Below are positions 28,396 to 36,764 of a stretch of DNA of 64,000 nt, piece by piece. Position 1 is the stretch's first letter. The number at the start of each line of letters is the position of its first letter. Source of the stretch: an uncultured Bacteroidia bacterium (lineage in GTDB: Bacteria > Bacteroidota > Bacteroidia > Bacteroidales > Prolixibacteraceae); NCBI GenBank assembly GCA_903923905.1, contig CAIXZH010000009.1, positions 1 through 64,000 on the forward strand. Reading direction: 5' to 3'. Made by a program: the position numbers and the translations under genes. Under the pieces are notes generated by a model, which did not search any database, was not told the origin of the DNA, and saw nothing but the letters and a program-made list of their open reading frames with translations.

Positions 28396-30054
28396 TTACA
28401 TGTTTTGAAAATCCGGTCCGTTGCCACCGTTTGGTACTGCCCAGGTAATACCCAGTCCGGGGGATTTGATGTCACAAGTTCTGCAATGCATACAATTTTC
28501 AGCATGAATTCTGATCTCCTTTTCTCCTGACTTATTGGTATGGAGTTCATATACTTCAGAGGAACAATAAAATTGCTCAGGAGCCCCATATTGATCGATA
28601 TTAACTTTCTTATACTTTTCGGGGTCATTAATCCGGACATGCACCACCTGCTGTTCATCGTGGTATACTCCAGAATAATAGACATCAGTTACCTTATCAA
28701 ATGTCAGTACTTTATCGAATTCGAGCTTTCCCTTAAACCGTTCTTTAAAAGGCTTCTTCTTAAAATCTTTGAGTTTTTTTGTAGTCTTATAGTCTGGAAT
28801 TGATCTTAGCCGGCCAAAGAAACCTGCACCACCCGTGATTAATTGGGTCCCAAAATGAAATCCTCCGGCAAATAGTCCTTTTTCAAACCCCTGCCTGAAA
28901 TTACGGACTTTGAACATCTCTTTATGAATAGTACCGCTTTTTACACTGGTTTCATAATGTTTAAGCGTATTTTCAGAAGTGTCATTTTTTGAAAGTGCCT
29001 CTGTTATAGTTTGTGCTGCCAGTATACCAGATTTAACCGATAAATGGATCCCTTTCAAGGTAGGCATTGCTACCAATCCTGCACCGTCTCCAACAATTAA
29101 GGCATTGTCAACGTATAATTTAGGAATAGCATAATAACCTCCTTCAGGAAGTGTTTTAGCACCATATTCTACCAATTTACCTCCCTTTAGGATTTTAGAA
29201 ACAAATGAGGAAGTCTTCCACACCTGCATGGCATCATGGACATCGAATGTGGGATCCTTATAATCCAGACCGACAACAATTCCAACGGCTACTTTATTGT
29301 CGTTTAGCCCGTAAATAAAACCTCCGCCAAATTCATCATTCTGAAGAGGATAACCAAGGGTATGATAAATCTCACCCGGTTCGATATTCCCTTGCGGAAC
29401 GGACCATAACTCTTTGCAACCCAAAGAGTATACTTGTTCGTTTCGCCCTTCGGTGAGATTAAACTTATTAATGAGCATTTTAGTTAAAGGGCCTCTTGGC
29501 CCCTCCGCGAAAACGGTAATTTTAGCCTCAATCCGTGTGCCTTGCTGAAAATTCTCCAACTGATTTCCGTGGTGATCCAAACCCGTATCTTTAGTTTTGG
29601 CGCCAATTACTTTTCCGTCTTTGTACAGGATCTCATCTACTGCAAAACCGGTATATATTTCAACCCCCTTTTGCTGGGCCTTTACGGCTAGATACTTACA
29701 TAACTGACCCAATGAGGCGGTATAATAACCTTTGTTACTCATATAGGGAGCATGAAACGGCAGTTTTATATGACTATGTTCCCCTAACAAAACCATACTG
29801 TCTTTAGTTACCCGGGCATTGAAAGGAATTTCTGAAAATTCCACATCAGGCAATAACTCCTTAAAAACATCAGGTTTAATAACTGCTCCTGAAAGAATAT
29901 GGCTCCCGATGGAATTGCCCTTATCGATCAGCAGTATTCGATTGTTCAGCCCTTTTTGTTTTAACCTATCCGCCAAATAAATCGCGGTAGCCAAGCCAGA
30001 TGGACCACCTCCGATTATAAGCACATCTGTTGATACTGTATCAACATTATCCAT
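28396..30054 (-). CDS. electron transfer flavoprotein-quinone oxidoreductase (ETF-QO)
   Basis: A 552-residue FAD and 4Fe-4S enzyme that oxidises reduced ETF and reduces quinone at the membrane. The FAD Rossmann motif is DVLIIGGGPSGLATAIYLA near residue 10, and the second FAD motif is DNALIVGDGAGLVAMPTLKG. The cluster ligands are C497 (FYCSSE), C521, C524 and C527 (NCMHCRTCDIKSPG), the same spacing as in the mitochondrial enzyme. The C-terminus has the usual GGNGPDFQNM ending. Since the men operon is present, the quinone is probably menaquinone. It is the first gene of a two-gene operon with EtfBA and has the clearest Shine-Dalgarno sequence in the region. Confidence 0.92.
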   Translation of the reverse strand: MDNVDTVSTDVLIIGGGPSGLATAIYLADRLKQKGLNNRILLIDKGNSIGSHILSGAVIKPDVFKELLPDVEFSEIPFNARVTKDSMVLLGEHSHIKLPFHAPYMSNKGYYTASLGQLCKYLAVKAQQKGVEIYTGFAVDEILYKDGKVIGAKTKDTGLDHHGNQLENFQQGTRIEAKITVFAEGPRGPLTKMLINKFNLTEGRNEQVYSLGCKELWSVPQGNIEPGEIYHTLGYPLQNDEFGGGFIYGLNDNKVAVGIVVGLDYKDPTFDVHDAMQVWKTSSFVSKILKGGKLVEYGAKTLPEGGYYAIPKLYVDNALIVGDGAGLVAMPTLKGIHLSVKSGILAAQTITEALSKNDTSENTLKHYETSVKSGTIHKEMFKVRNFRQGFEKGLFAGGFHFGTQLITGGAGFFGRLRSIPDYKTTKKLKDFKKKPFKERFKGKLEFDKVLTFDKVTDVYYSGVYHDEQQVVHVRINDPEKYKKVNIDQYGAPEQFYCSSEVYELHTNKSGEKEIRIHAENCMHCRTCDIKSPGLGITWAVPNGGNGPDFQNM

Positions 30055-30061
30055 AGTTAAT

Positions 30062-30067
30062 ACCTCC
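30062..30067 (-). promoter_or_regulatory. strong Shine-Dalgarno sequence for ETF-QO
   Basis: On the minus strand AAAGGAGGTATTAACTATG reads a full GGAGGT seven bases before the ATG at 30054. Most genes in this window lack such a site, so it fixes the start and suggests strong translation. Confidence 0.8.
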
Positions 30068-30117
30068 TTTATTAGTTTTGGTGAGTTGAGAGAAACATTT
30101 TTTCAATTTAAGTCAGC

Positions 30118-30149
30118 CTTTAAAAATCCGGTTTCGGTATTTTTAAAGG
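30118..30149 (-). terminator. terminator between fmt and the ETF operon
   Basis: CTTTAAAAATCCG pairs with CGGTATTTTTAAAG with a single bulge and a short loop. It lies in the 235-base gap between the ETF-QO start and the fmt stop, about 140 bases beyond the fmt stop on the minus strand. It might equally be a leader hairpin of the ETF operon. Confidence 0.45.
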
Positions 30150-30289
30150 TTATGTAAACATACAAAATAGTTACTTGCGAGTCAGGAAAATTCATAAAAA
30201 TGTTCATTTAATTTTTGAGTAAAGTAATAATTTGAATATAAGTTGCATTAGATACCAACATTTTATTCTGCCCATTACTTATTTGAAAA

Positions 30290-31255
30290 TCAAAGTGCCT
30301 TATAATTGGTAGGGTTCGGAAAGCCGCGGAGAAACGGAGCTATTTCAAGTCGTTTTTTGCCGGCAAGCTGCAAATCCCTGATATGTAAAAATCCGTCAGC
30401 ACATGCGATTTTGAGGTAATTTTTGTTGTCACTTAAGATTTCCCCGGGTTGATAATTATGACTTATGTTTTCTGGTGCGACTTTGAAGATTTTTACCCCT
30501 GTTTCTGATCCGCTGCCCACGAAGCTGGTCCAGGCTGCCGGGTATGGACTTAATCCTCTGACCAGGTGATGAATAGAATCAGCCGTTTTTTGCCAGTTGA
30601 TTTTACAGGTTTCCTTGAAGATCTTTGGGGCATGAAGGCGCTCCGGGTCTATTTTTAGTGAGGATTGAGGAAGTGGTTTAACGTTACCATCGGCCAATGC
30701 ATTAACTGTTTTTATCACAAGATTTGCCCCAATGACCATAAGCTTGTCGTGAAGTTCCCCAAAGGTCTCCTCGGGTCCGATCTGAACTTCCTCCCGGAAA
30801 AGTATATTTCCGGTGTCTATTTCCTGTTTTAAAAGAAAGGTGGTTACTCCGGTTTCATGATCTCCGTTTATTATAGCCCAGTTTAAGGGCGCTGCACCAC
30901 GATAACGGGGGAGAAGCGATCCATGAAGATTAAAGGTGCCAAGAGGAGCCATATTCCAAACTACCTCAGGAAGCATTCTGAATGCCACTATAACCTGTAG
31001 GTCTACCTGTAAGGATTTTAATTCCCTCAGAAAATTTTCGTCTTTCAGCTTTTCAGGCTGAAGCACGGGTAAGCCGTAGCTTTCAGCATATCGTTTTACA
31101 TCTGATTGGTGCAATTGCAGTCCCCGACCCGATGGCCTGTCTGGGGCAGTTACAACACCCACTACATTATAGCCATTTTCAACGAGCGATTTCAGACTTG
31201 TGACAGCAAATTCAGGGGTTCCCATGAATACAATGCGCAGTTGTTTCCCATTCAT
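30290..31255 (-). CDS. fmt: methionyl-tRNA formyltransferase
   Basis: A 321-residue enzyme that formylates initiator Met-tRNA. The N-terminal folate-binding domain has VFMGTPEFAV and the active-site segment FNLHGSLLPRYRGAAPLNWA with the Asn/His/Asp set (ETGVTTF following). The C-terminal OB-like tRNA-binding domain runs from about residue 205 (INWQKTADSIHHLVRGLSPY). Length is normal. It lies 46 bases after the DUF5522 gene in the same direction. Confidence 0.96.
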   Translation of the reverse strand: MNGKQLRIVFMGTPEFAVTSLKSLVENGYNVVGVVTAPDRPSGRGLQLHQSDVKRYAESYGLPVLQPEKLKDENFLRELKSLQVDLQVIVAFRMLPEVVWNMAPLGTFNLHGSLLPRYRGAAPLNWAIINGDHETGVTTFLLKQEIDTGNILFREEVQIGPEETFGELHDKLMVIGANLVIKTVNALADGNVKPLPQSSLKIDPERLHAPKIFKETCKINWQKTADSIHHLVRGLSPYPAAWTSFVGSGSETGVKIFKVAPENISHNYQPGEILSDNKNYLKIACADGFLHIRDLQLAGKKRLEIAPFLRGFPNPTNYKAL

Positions 31256-31301
31256 CAGTTAAGGATTTGAAGATTATACCTGTAAATATCTCTCGAATTG
31301 C

Positions 31302-31502
31302 TTACCGCAGGTTTGTGTTCCCTTTAGTTGCCTTTGGGAAGTAAGGACAGTTTTGACAGCCATTACCGCAACAATAACCACGTTTAATCAGAAAGCTTTC
31401 AGTCATAATTCGGTACCCATCTTTTGATAAATGATAGTCTACCCCTTCTACCTGATCATAGTCATAATCACTTCTATATTCAATATTATCAGCCATATAC
31501 AA
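31302..31502 (-). CDS. DUF5522 family small cysteine protein
   Basis: A 66-residue protein (or 64 residues if the second ATG at 31496 is used). The pattern DYHLSKDGYRIMTESFLIKR then GYCCGNGCQNCPYFP is the conserved core of the DUF5522 family in Bacteroidota. The four cysteines (CC...C..C) suggest a structural metal or cluster site. Function unknown. It lies 12 bases after ribBA and is probably co-transcribed with ribBA and fmt. Confidence 0.8.
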   Translation of the reverse strand: MYMADNIEYRSDYDYDQVEGVDYHLSKDGYRIMTESFLIKRGYCCGNGCQNCPYFPKATKGNTNLR

Positions 31503-31514
31503 GTTTTTGAGATT

Positions 31515-32720
31515 TTACAGGGAATGCCCCATCCGATCGCGTTTTGTTTTCATATAAACCTCGTTGTACGGATTTGATTTGATTACAATAGGGATTGATT
31601 CCACCACTTTTAAACCATATCCTTCAAGCCCAACCCGTTTCACCGGATTGTTGGTGAGAAGTCGCATCTTCCGGACTCCCAGACTACATAATATTTGAGC
31701 GCCCACACCATAATCACGTTCGTCTGGATCGAAACCGAGATGGATATTGGCGTCAACAGTATCAATCCCTTGTTCCTGAAGCTTATAGGCCTTAATCTTA
31801 TTCATAAGGCCAATGCCTCGTCCTTCCTGCTGAATATATACGATTACCCCTTTCCCCTGTTTGTCAATAAGTTCCATGGCTTTATGAAGCTGATCACCAC
31901 ATTCGCACCGCAGGGATCCAAAAATATCTCCCGTAGCGCACGAAGAGTGAACCCTTACCAGTACTGCATCGTCAGGTTCCCATTCCCCTTTAATCAGGGC
32001 AATGTGTTCTACTCCGTTTGATTTCTGCAGAAATGGGATTAATCTGAATTTTCCGTAAGCAGTAGGCAATTGAACTTCCTCGCCTCTTTCAATAAGACTT
32101 TCTTTATCGATTTTATAGGCAATAAGATCTTCGATTGACACCAATTTAAGATCAAATTTTCTGGCAATTTTAAATAGTTCGGGAAGCCTGGCCATTGAAC
32201 CATCGGGATTCATGATCTCAACCAAGACCCCTGCAGGTTCAAGCCCTGCAAGACGCGCAAGATCCACAGCTGCTTCAGTGTGTCCTGCCCTGCGAAGAAC
32301 GCCACGACTCCTGGCACGTAAAGGGAATATATGGCCCGGACGTCCAAGTTCATTTGGTTTTGTTGCCGGATCGGCAAGCATGCGAATAGTAACGGCACGG
32401 TCGTGTGCAGAAATACCTGTTGAAACATTATCCCCAACGGCATCAACAGATACTGTAAATGGAGTCTCATGGAGCGAAGTATTCGTCCCAACCATCATAC
32501 CAAGATCCAGTTCTTCGCAGCGCTCCTCTGTAATTGGCACACAAATCAATCCTCTTCCTTCAGTCACCATAAAGTTGACCATTTCAGGGGTGATTTTTTC
32601 GGCAGCAGCTATAAAATCACCTTCATTTTCACGGTCCTCGTCGTCGACAACGATGATTAATTTTCCATTGCGGAGATCTTCAACAGCCTCATCAATGGTA
32701 TTCATTTTTATGCGGTTCAT
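31515..32720 (-). CDS. ribBA: bifunctional DHBP synthase / GTP cyclohydrolase II (RibBA)
   Basis: A riboflavin pathway enzyme. The N-terminal DHBP synthase has [18 protein letters not shown] and [20 protein letters not shown]. The C-terminal GTP cyclohydrolase II has the zinc site [19 protein letters not shown] and the GTP-binding [21 protein letters not shown] place the start at ATG 32720 ([16 protein letters not shown]), which aligns with the usual RibBA N-terminus. An upstream ATG at 32810 would add 30 unlike residues and overlap the LptF/G gene by 74 bases. The gene then begins 16 bases after that upstream gene. Confidence 0.95.
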   Translation of the reverse strand: MNRIKMNTIDEAVEDLRNGKLIIVVDDEDRENEGDFIAAAEKITPEMVNFMVTEGRGLICVPITEERCEELDLGMMVGTNTSLHETPFTVSVDAVGDNVSTGISAHDRAVTIRMLADPATKPNELGRPGHIFPLRARSRGVLRRAGHTEAAVDLARLAGLEPAGVLVEIMNPDGSMARLPELFKIARKFDLKLVSIEDLIAYKIDKESLIERGEEVQLPTAYGKFRLIPFLQKSNGVEHIALIKGEWEPDDAVLVRVHSSCATGDIFGSLRCECGDQLHKAMELIDKQGKGVIVYIQQEGRGIGLMNKIKAYKLQEQGIDTVDANIHLGFDPDERDYGVGAQILCSLGVRKMRLLTNNPVKRVGLEGYGLKVVESIPIVIKSNPYNEVYMKTKRDRMGHSL

Positions 32721-32736
32721 TCTAAAAAATATTAAG

Positions 32737-34209
32737 CTATTTGTCTTGTTTTGCCTCCTCTTTTTTTCCCAGACGTCTGAAAATTTTCCTGAAGAATTCA
32801 GAATAGGCATTTATATTAAATACAACCGAATCGTTGGCTGCTTTGTAGGTTAAAAACACCCCGGCAGGGAGAAATATAAAAGTTGCTAACCAAACACCCT
32901 CCCAGACTGAAGTTACACCTTCACGGGAGAATTTTTCACCGGTAGTTGTAATAATCCAATAGAAAATAAAGAGTATTACAGAAATCACCAACGGCATTCC
33001 CAGCCCACCTTTCCGGATGATTGCTCCGAGAGGAGCCCCAATAAACAGAAAAACCAGGCATGCGATCGCAAAGGTGTATTTTTTATGCCACTCAATCCCA
33101 AACCGGTTCAGATTTCTGTTTGTTGCCACAAGCATTTCCTCGGCCTGCTGAATGGTCCTTGCATTATTGCGGGCATTATTAAGTGCTGTGCTCAGCGCTC
33201 CGGATCTGACAGGGAATGACGCTTTGGTCATTACAGAATCGATATTGACATATTTGACCATTTTAAGTGGCTTAGAGACTGAAACATCTTTCCGTGCCAG
33301 TTTGACCACATTTATGGATAAAGGCGATAAGTAAGTGAGAGTCAATGCGTGATCTATCCTCCTCTTTTCCAATGTTTTGCCTATTGAATCAAGAAAATAA
33401 ACAATTTGTGCATTATTAAGTGCCCTGTTTTGGTTCTTAAAAATACTCTCATCTTTGCGTTCAAGTTCCATCCCTTGCAAAACTGTAAAAATAGATTGTT
33501 TGGTAAATTTATCCGTTCTGGCCGGATAGGTCAATTTTTTCCGGTCATTGGGTTGCATTTCAGAATGAGTTTGGCCGGAAAAGAGATTAAGGATCATATA
33601 TTTTTTATCCTTGGTAATCTTCATCGTTCCTGAATCAGCAACTGTGACTGTTACATTTCCCTTTTCTTCAGTATGATCATAGATCATGATATCATAAAGC
33701 ATTTCTCCGTTTTGAGATTTTTTGCCAACTTTAATTGAGTAATTATCAATATCGTTGGAAAAGACGCCTTCTTTAACAATGATCTCAGGACGGAGCTGCC
33801 TGATACTTGACATGAGCGCTATCAGCTTTTTATAGGATACAGGTATCACCTGATTATAGAAGTAGAAAGATCCGATACTGAGCAGAATGCTAAGTACGAT
33901 CACTGGCTTCATTATCCTGTAAAGGGAAATGCCCGCCGCCTTCATCGCCAGCAATTCGTTATTTTCCCCGAGGTCTCCAAAGGTCATAATGGATGCCAGT
34001 AACATGGCCAAAGGCAAAGCATTCGTCATTAACATGGCCATAGTGTAAACAATAAACTCAAGTATTACACTGAAATCCAATCCTTTGCCAACAAGTTCGT
34101 CAAGATAGACCCATAAAAACTGCATAAGCAGTACGAAAAGGGAGATAATCAGCGTGACAAAAAAGGGCCCTATAAAACTTTTAATTATATACAGATGTAG
34201 TCGCTTCAT
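32737..34209 (-). CDS. LptF/LptG family permease (lipopolysaccharide export)
   Basis: A 490-residue protein of the YjgP/YjgQ family, part of the Lpt ABC transporter that moves LPS from the inner membrane. It begins [20 protein letters not shown], has three helices before a large periplasmic beta-jellyroll insert (about residues 125-380) and three after it. The cytoplasmic coupling region [20 protein letters not shown] and the C-terminal [20 protein letters not shown] are family hallmarks. One protein of this size is common in Bacteroidota, and I cannot say whether it is LptF or LptG. Confidence 0.9.
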   Translation of the reverse strand: MKRLHLYIIKSFIGPFFVTLIISLFVLLMQFLWVYLDELVGKGLDFSVILEFIVYTMAMLMTNALPLAMLLASIMTFGDLGENNELLAMKAAGISLYRIMKPVIVLSILLSIGSFYFYNQVIPVSYKKLIALMSSIRQLRPEIIVKEGVFSNDIDNYSIKVGKKSQNGEMLYDIMIYDHTEEKGNVTVTVADSGTMKITKDKKYMILNLFSGQTHSEMQPNDRKKLTYPARTDKFTKQSIFTVLQGMELERKDESIFKNQNRALNNAQIVYFLDSIGKTLEKRRIDHALTLTYLSPLSINVVKLARKDVSVSKPLKMVKYVNIDSVMTKASFPVRSGALSTALNNARNNARTIQQAEEMLVATNRNLNRFGIEWHKKYTFAIACLVFLFIGAPLGAIIRKGGLGMPLVISVILFIFYWIITTTGEKFSREGVTSVWEGVWLATFIFLPAGVFLTYKAANDSVVFNINAYSEFFRKIFRRLGKKEEAKQDK

Positions 34210-34272
34210 GCAATGGGTTTCTGAAACGAACGCAAAGTTACATCTTTTTTGGAATTTGGGGGTATCTTAAAT

Positions 34273-34644
34273 CTAGGAGCCAATCATATGTTTTAATTTG
34301 GCAACCTGAGAAATCCAAAGATTACGGGCATCCTCTGCATCGTCTTCCTCGATATTGTCGGAAACAATTAAAGCCACATCACCAGTTAGTTCATCCTGAA
34401 TAATATTGAAACCAAATTCAGTGGAAAGTTCCCCATCCAGCCATCGGAAGTTAATCATTACGTTTGGAATCATTGTCAGAATCTCAGCCTGCTGTTCTGT
34501 CTCTCCCCAGAAAAAAGTAAATATTTTCCCTTCAACTTTCACATTGTCGGCAAACCATTCCGCCAGTCCGGACGGCGTACTAATCCGGCTAAACAACACG
34601 GTGGGCGATGTTTTAAGGAAGAATTCTAATCGGATCTCTTTCAC
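34273..34644 (-). CDS. START-like (SRPBCC) domain protein
   Basis: A 123-residue helix-grip protein with the pattern PTVLFSRISTPSGLAEWFAD, a central FFWGETEQQAEILTMIPN, and a C-terminal helix NLWISQVAKLKHMIGS, as in AHSA1/START-like proteins of Bacteroidota. It may bind a hydrophobic ligand or act as a small chaperone. There is no direct evidence of function. It lies 63 bases upstream of the LptF/G gene in the same direction. Confidence 0.8.
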   Translation of the reverse strand: MKEIRLEFFLKTSPTVLFSRISTPSGLAEWFADNVKVEGKIFTFFWGETEQQAEILTMIPNVMINFRWLDGELSTEFGFNIIQDELTGDVALIVSDNIEEDDAEDARNLWISQVAKLKHMIGS

Positions 34645-34906
34645 TCTTGAATATCTTAATTAATATTTAAAAATTTATATTGATGCTGAATTTCCGGCCA
34701 ACAGGAATATAACTTTAAAAATGTTATAACCCTTCTGTTGTCCTTATCAAATGCAATGAATTTAAACATGATAACTTCAATGAAACTCCCATTAAATCAC
34801 AAATGTAAGTTTATTCTTTTCTTCAGTCGCAAAATAGTTAATTATTTATAAAATTCAATACTTTAAATTAGACAGGTGATCAAAAATTAAAAAAATAAAC
34901 GAATGG

Positions 34907-34937
34907 GTTGTCATAAATCAGAAAGGTATTATCTTTG
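34907..34937 (+). promoter_or_regulatory. promoter of tRNA-Met
   Basis: GTTG at 34907-34910 and TATCTTTG at 34930-34937 are separated by exactly 19 bases, matching the Bacteroidota housekeeping promoter TTTG-N19-TAnnTTTG (one mismatch at the -33 box). Transcription would begin about 34944, roughly 95 bases before the tRNA. The rest of the 34645-35038 gap shows no gene. Confidence 0.75.
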
Positions 34938-35038
34938 CACCCTCAAACGGTAAAAAAGGGCACCGGCTTATGACCGATTTTCGGATTATTTCCGGGGTTT
35001 AAGATAGGGATCAGGATATTGAGAAATTTTGAGATTAT

Positions 35039-35112
35039 GGCGAGGTAGCTCAGTTGGTTAGAGCGCATGATTCATAATCATGAGGTCACCGGATCATCCC
35101 CGGTTCTCGCTA
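35039..35112 (+). tRNA. tRNA-Met (CAT anticodon) with unusual T loop
   Basis: A cloverleaf of 74 bases. The acceptor GGCGAGG pairs with TCTCGCT (two G-U ends), the D arm is GCTC/GAGC, and the anticodon stem CATGA/TCATG has loop TTCATAA (CAT). The T stem ACCGG/CCGGT is intact, and the discriminator is A, without an encoded CCA. The stem pattern fits elongator Met rather than initiator. The T loop reads ATCATCC instead of the nearly universal TTCRAnn, so the T54-A58 pair is not normal. A phage-type integrase gene follows 250 bases downstream, consistent with this tRNA being an insertion target. Confidence 0.85.
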
Positions 35113-35134
35113 CAACAGAAAGTGCTGATAATCA

Positions 35135-35176
35135 AGGGTAAAATCAAAAATATTTTGGTTTTACCCTCTTTTTTTT
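35135..35176 (+). terminator. terminator of tRNA-Met
   Basis: AGGGTAAAATCAAAA (35135-35149) pairs with TTTTGGTTTTACCCT (35153-35167) with one wobble and a 3-base loop. It is followed by C and eight T. Confidence 0.88.
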
Positions 35177-35361
35177 GCCAAAAAAATTGTTTGTACAGAC
35201 ATAAAATGTACATTGCAGTACGAAATGTTTGCAAATAGTTTTCAGAATTATTTAACAATATATTTCAAAAACACCTGTTTTTATTAGACTTCTACGCAAA
35301 TTCACAAAAAAATTGTTTCTGAATTGTCCTGAAATATACTTAACAATATAATCTAAAAGCA

Positions 35362-36672
35362 ATGGCAACTCTAAAACCTATCATTTTGCACCATCAGTCA
35401 AAGAAGGCTGGCGAATGTAATATCTATATTCGGGTCACTGCACACCGTACTGTAGTGAATATCAAGACAGATATTTTTGTTTTACCGGATAACTTCCGTG
35501 ACTCAAAAGTCATTGGAGGCAAAAATGGAGACCGTAATGCTCAAATCAAGAATATCCGTATTTCGGAGATTATGACGAAATACGAACGTGAAATTCTTGA
35601 TAATCCTACAAAAACGGATCAGCTCGACGCTTTGGCTCTGAAAAATTTTTTAATTGCAGGGCCAGAAAGGTACATTACCGATTTTTTTAAGTTTACCGAA
35701 GCCCGGTTGGAACAGCTTAAGAAATCCGACAAAAAAAGTACAATAGCATTTTTGTATAATACTCTGTAACGAGTAAAAGAATTCCATAAGCGTCCAACTT
35801 TAAATTTCTCCGAGATTACCCCTGATTTTTTAGAGCAATTTTGTGCTTATTATTTAAGAAAGAATTATAAACTTAATTCGGTAGCGATTTATTGCAGGTA
35901 TATCCGAACCATGTTTAACCTGGCAATTGACGAATACAACGTCAATATTGCCAGTCCTGTGATCCTAAACTATCCCTTCCGTAAATTTAAAATTGCAACG
36001 GAGCCCACCCAAAACAGAAACTTGTCAATCGATATAATTAGGGCAATCCGGGATTTTAAGACGATTTCAAAACGTGAAGAGATTACAAGAGATATTTTCA
36101 TGTTGCAAATGTTTTTGGCTGGTATTAATATTAAGGATCTGTTTTATCTGAAACCTTCAGCAGTTATTGATGACCGGTTGCAATTCAGCCGGTTTAAAAC
36201 CGGGCGCTTTTACAATATTAAAATTGAACCTGAAGCACAGGAAATCATTAATAAGTACAAGGGTGAAAAATATCTGTTCTGGTTTGCTGATTACTGTTTG
36301 GAAGAGCGAAGCGGAAATTCAGTAAAGCATAGCCACAAAACTGAATTTCAATATGCAAATCAGGTCGCATTTAATAAGATGTTAAATGTACAGCTTAAAA
36401 CAGTGGAAGATCGTCTAAAGCTAAAACTGGCATCACCTTTGACGACCTACTGGGCCCGTCACTCATTTGCTACAGTGATGCGTGAAATTGGGATCTCCAA
36501 AGATGATATCTCATTGTGCCTTGGCCACATCAACCCGGAACAAAACCTGCGAACATCAGGCATTTATATCAAGGAAGATTTCTTAAGAATGGACGTTGCC
36601 AACCGCAAATTAATTGATTTTATCATTAAAGACATAGAACAAGACCAAGCCTTGAATCAAAATATTCAATAA
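35362..36672 (+). pseudogene. tyrosine recombinase (phage-type integrase) broken by one in-frame stop
   Basis: Codons before and after a TAA at 35767-35769 are in the same frame, and together they give a 436-codon integrase. The N-terminal part (to KSTIAFLYNTL) is the arm-binding and SAM-like region. The sequence then resumes RVKEFHKRPTLNFSEITPDF. The catalytic domain shows LAGINIKDLFYLKPSAV (the first Arg replaced by Ile, as in some Bacteroidota members), TTYWARHSFATVM (box II Arg-His), LGHINPEQNLRTSG and the nucleophile Tyr in GIYIKEDF. A single A-to-T or C-to-T change of an ordinary codon explains the stop. A shorter product starting at ATG 35911 would lack the DNA-arm region. It sits next to tRNA-Met as the first gene of a prophage-like remnant. 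Confidence 0.85.
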
Positions 36673-36695
36673 TCTATACACAGCAGGTTTGTATT

Positions 36696-36720
36696 GTAAA
36701 GAAAATTTGAAAATCTTTAC
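36696..36720. promoter_or_regulatory. palindromic operator 1 upstream of fic
   Basis: GTAAAGA (36696-36702) and TCTTTAC (36714-36720) are reverse complements flanking AAATTTGAAAA. The central TTTG is also the -33 element of the promoter described at 36706. The same 11-base centre and arm layout recur in operator 2, 41 bases downstream. Confidence 0.75.
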
Positions 36721-36737
36721 ACAATAGATTATCTTTG
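36706..36737 (+). promoter_or_regulatory. fic promoter (TTTG-N20-TATCTTTG)
   Basis: TTTG at 36706-36709 and TATCTTTG at 36730-36737 match the Bacteroidota promoter with a 20-base spacer. The -33 box lies inside operator 1, and the last base of the -7 box is the first base of operator 2. Transcription would begin inside operator 2, giving a leader of about 20 bases. Confidence 0.7.
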
Positions 36738-36761
36738 TATAGAAAATTTGAAAATCTATAC
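36737..36761. promoter_or_regulatory. palindromic operator 2 upstream of fic
   Basis: GTATAGA (36737-36743) and TCTATAC (36755-36761) are reverse complements flanking the same AAATTTGAAAA centre as operator 1. It ends 3 bases before the fic ATG. A lone TCTATAC half-site at 36673-36679 is exactly 41 bases before the matching half of operator 1 (36714), which is itself 41 before 36755. Confidence 0.75.
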
Positions 36762-36764
36762 ATT

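Noticed and set aside
32721-32810. Longer N-terminus of RibBA from ATG 32810
   Set aside because: The added residues do not resemble RibBA and overlap the 3' end of the LptF/G gene. ATG 32720 gives the usual N-terminus.
32212-32853. 213-codon frame on the plus strand
   Set aside because: It is antisense to the DHBP synthase half of ribBA. The Ser-rich translation is typical of a shadow frame.
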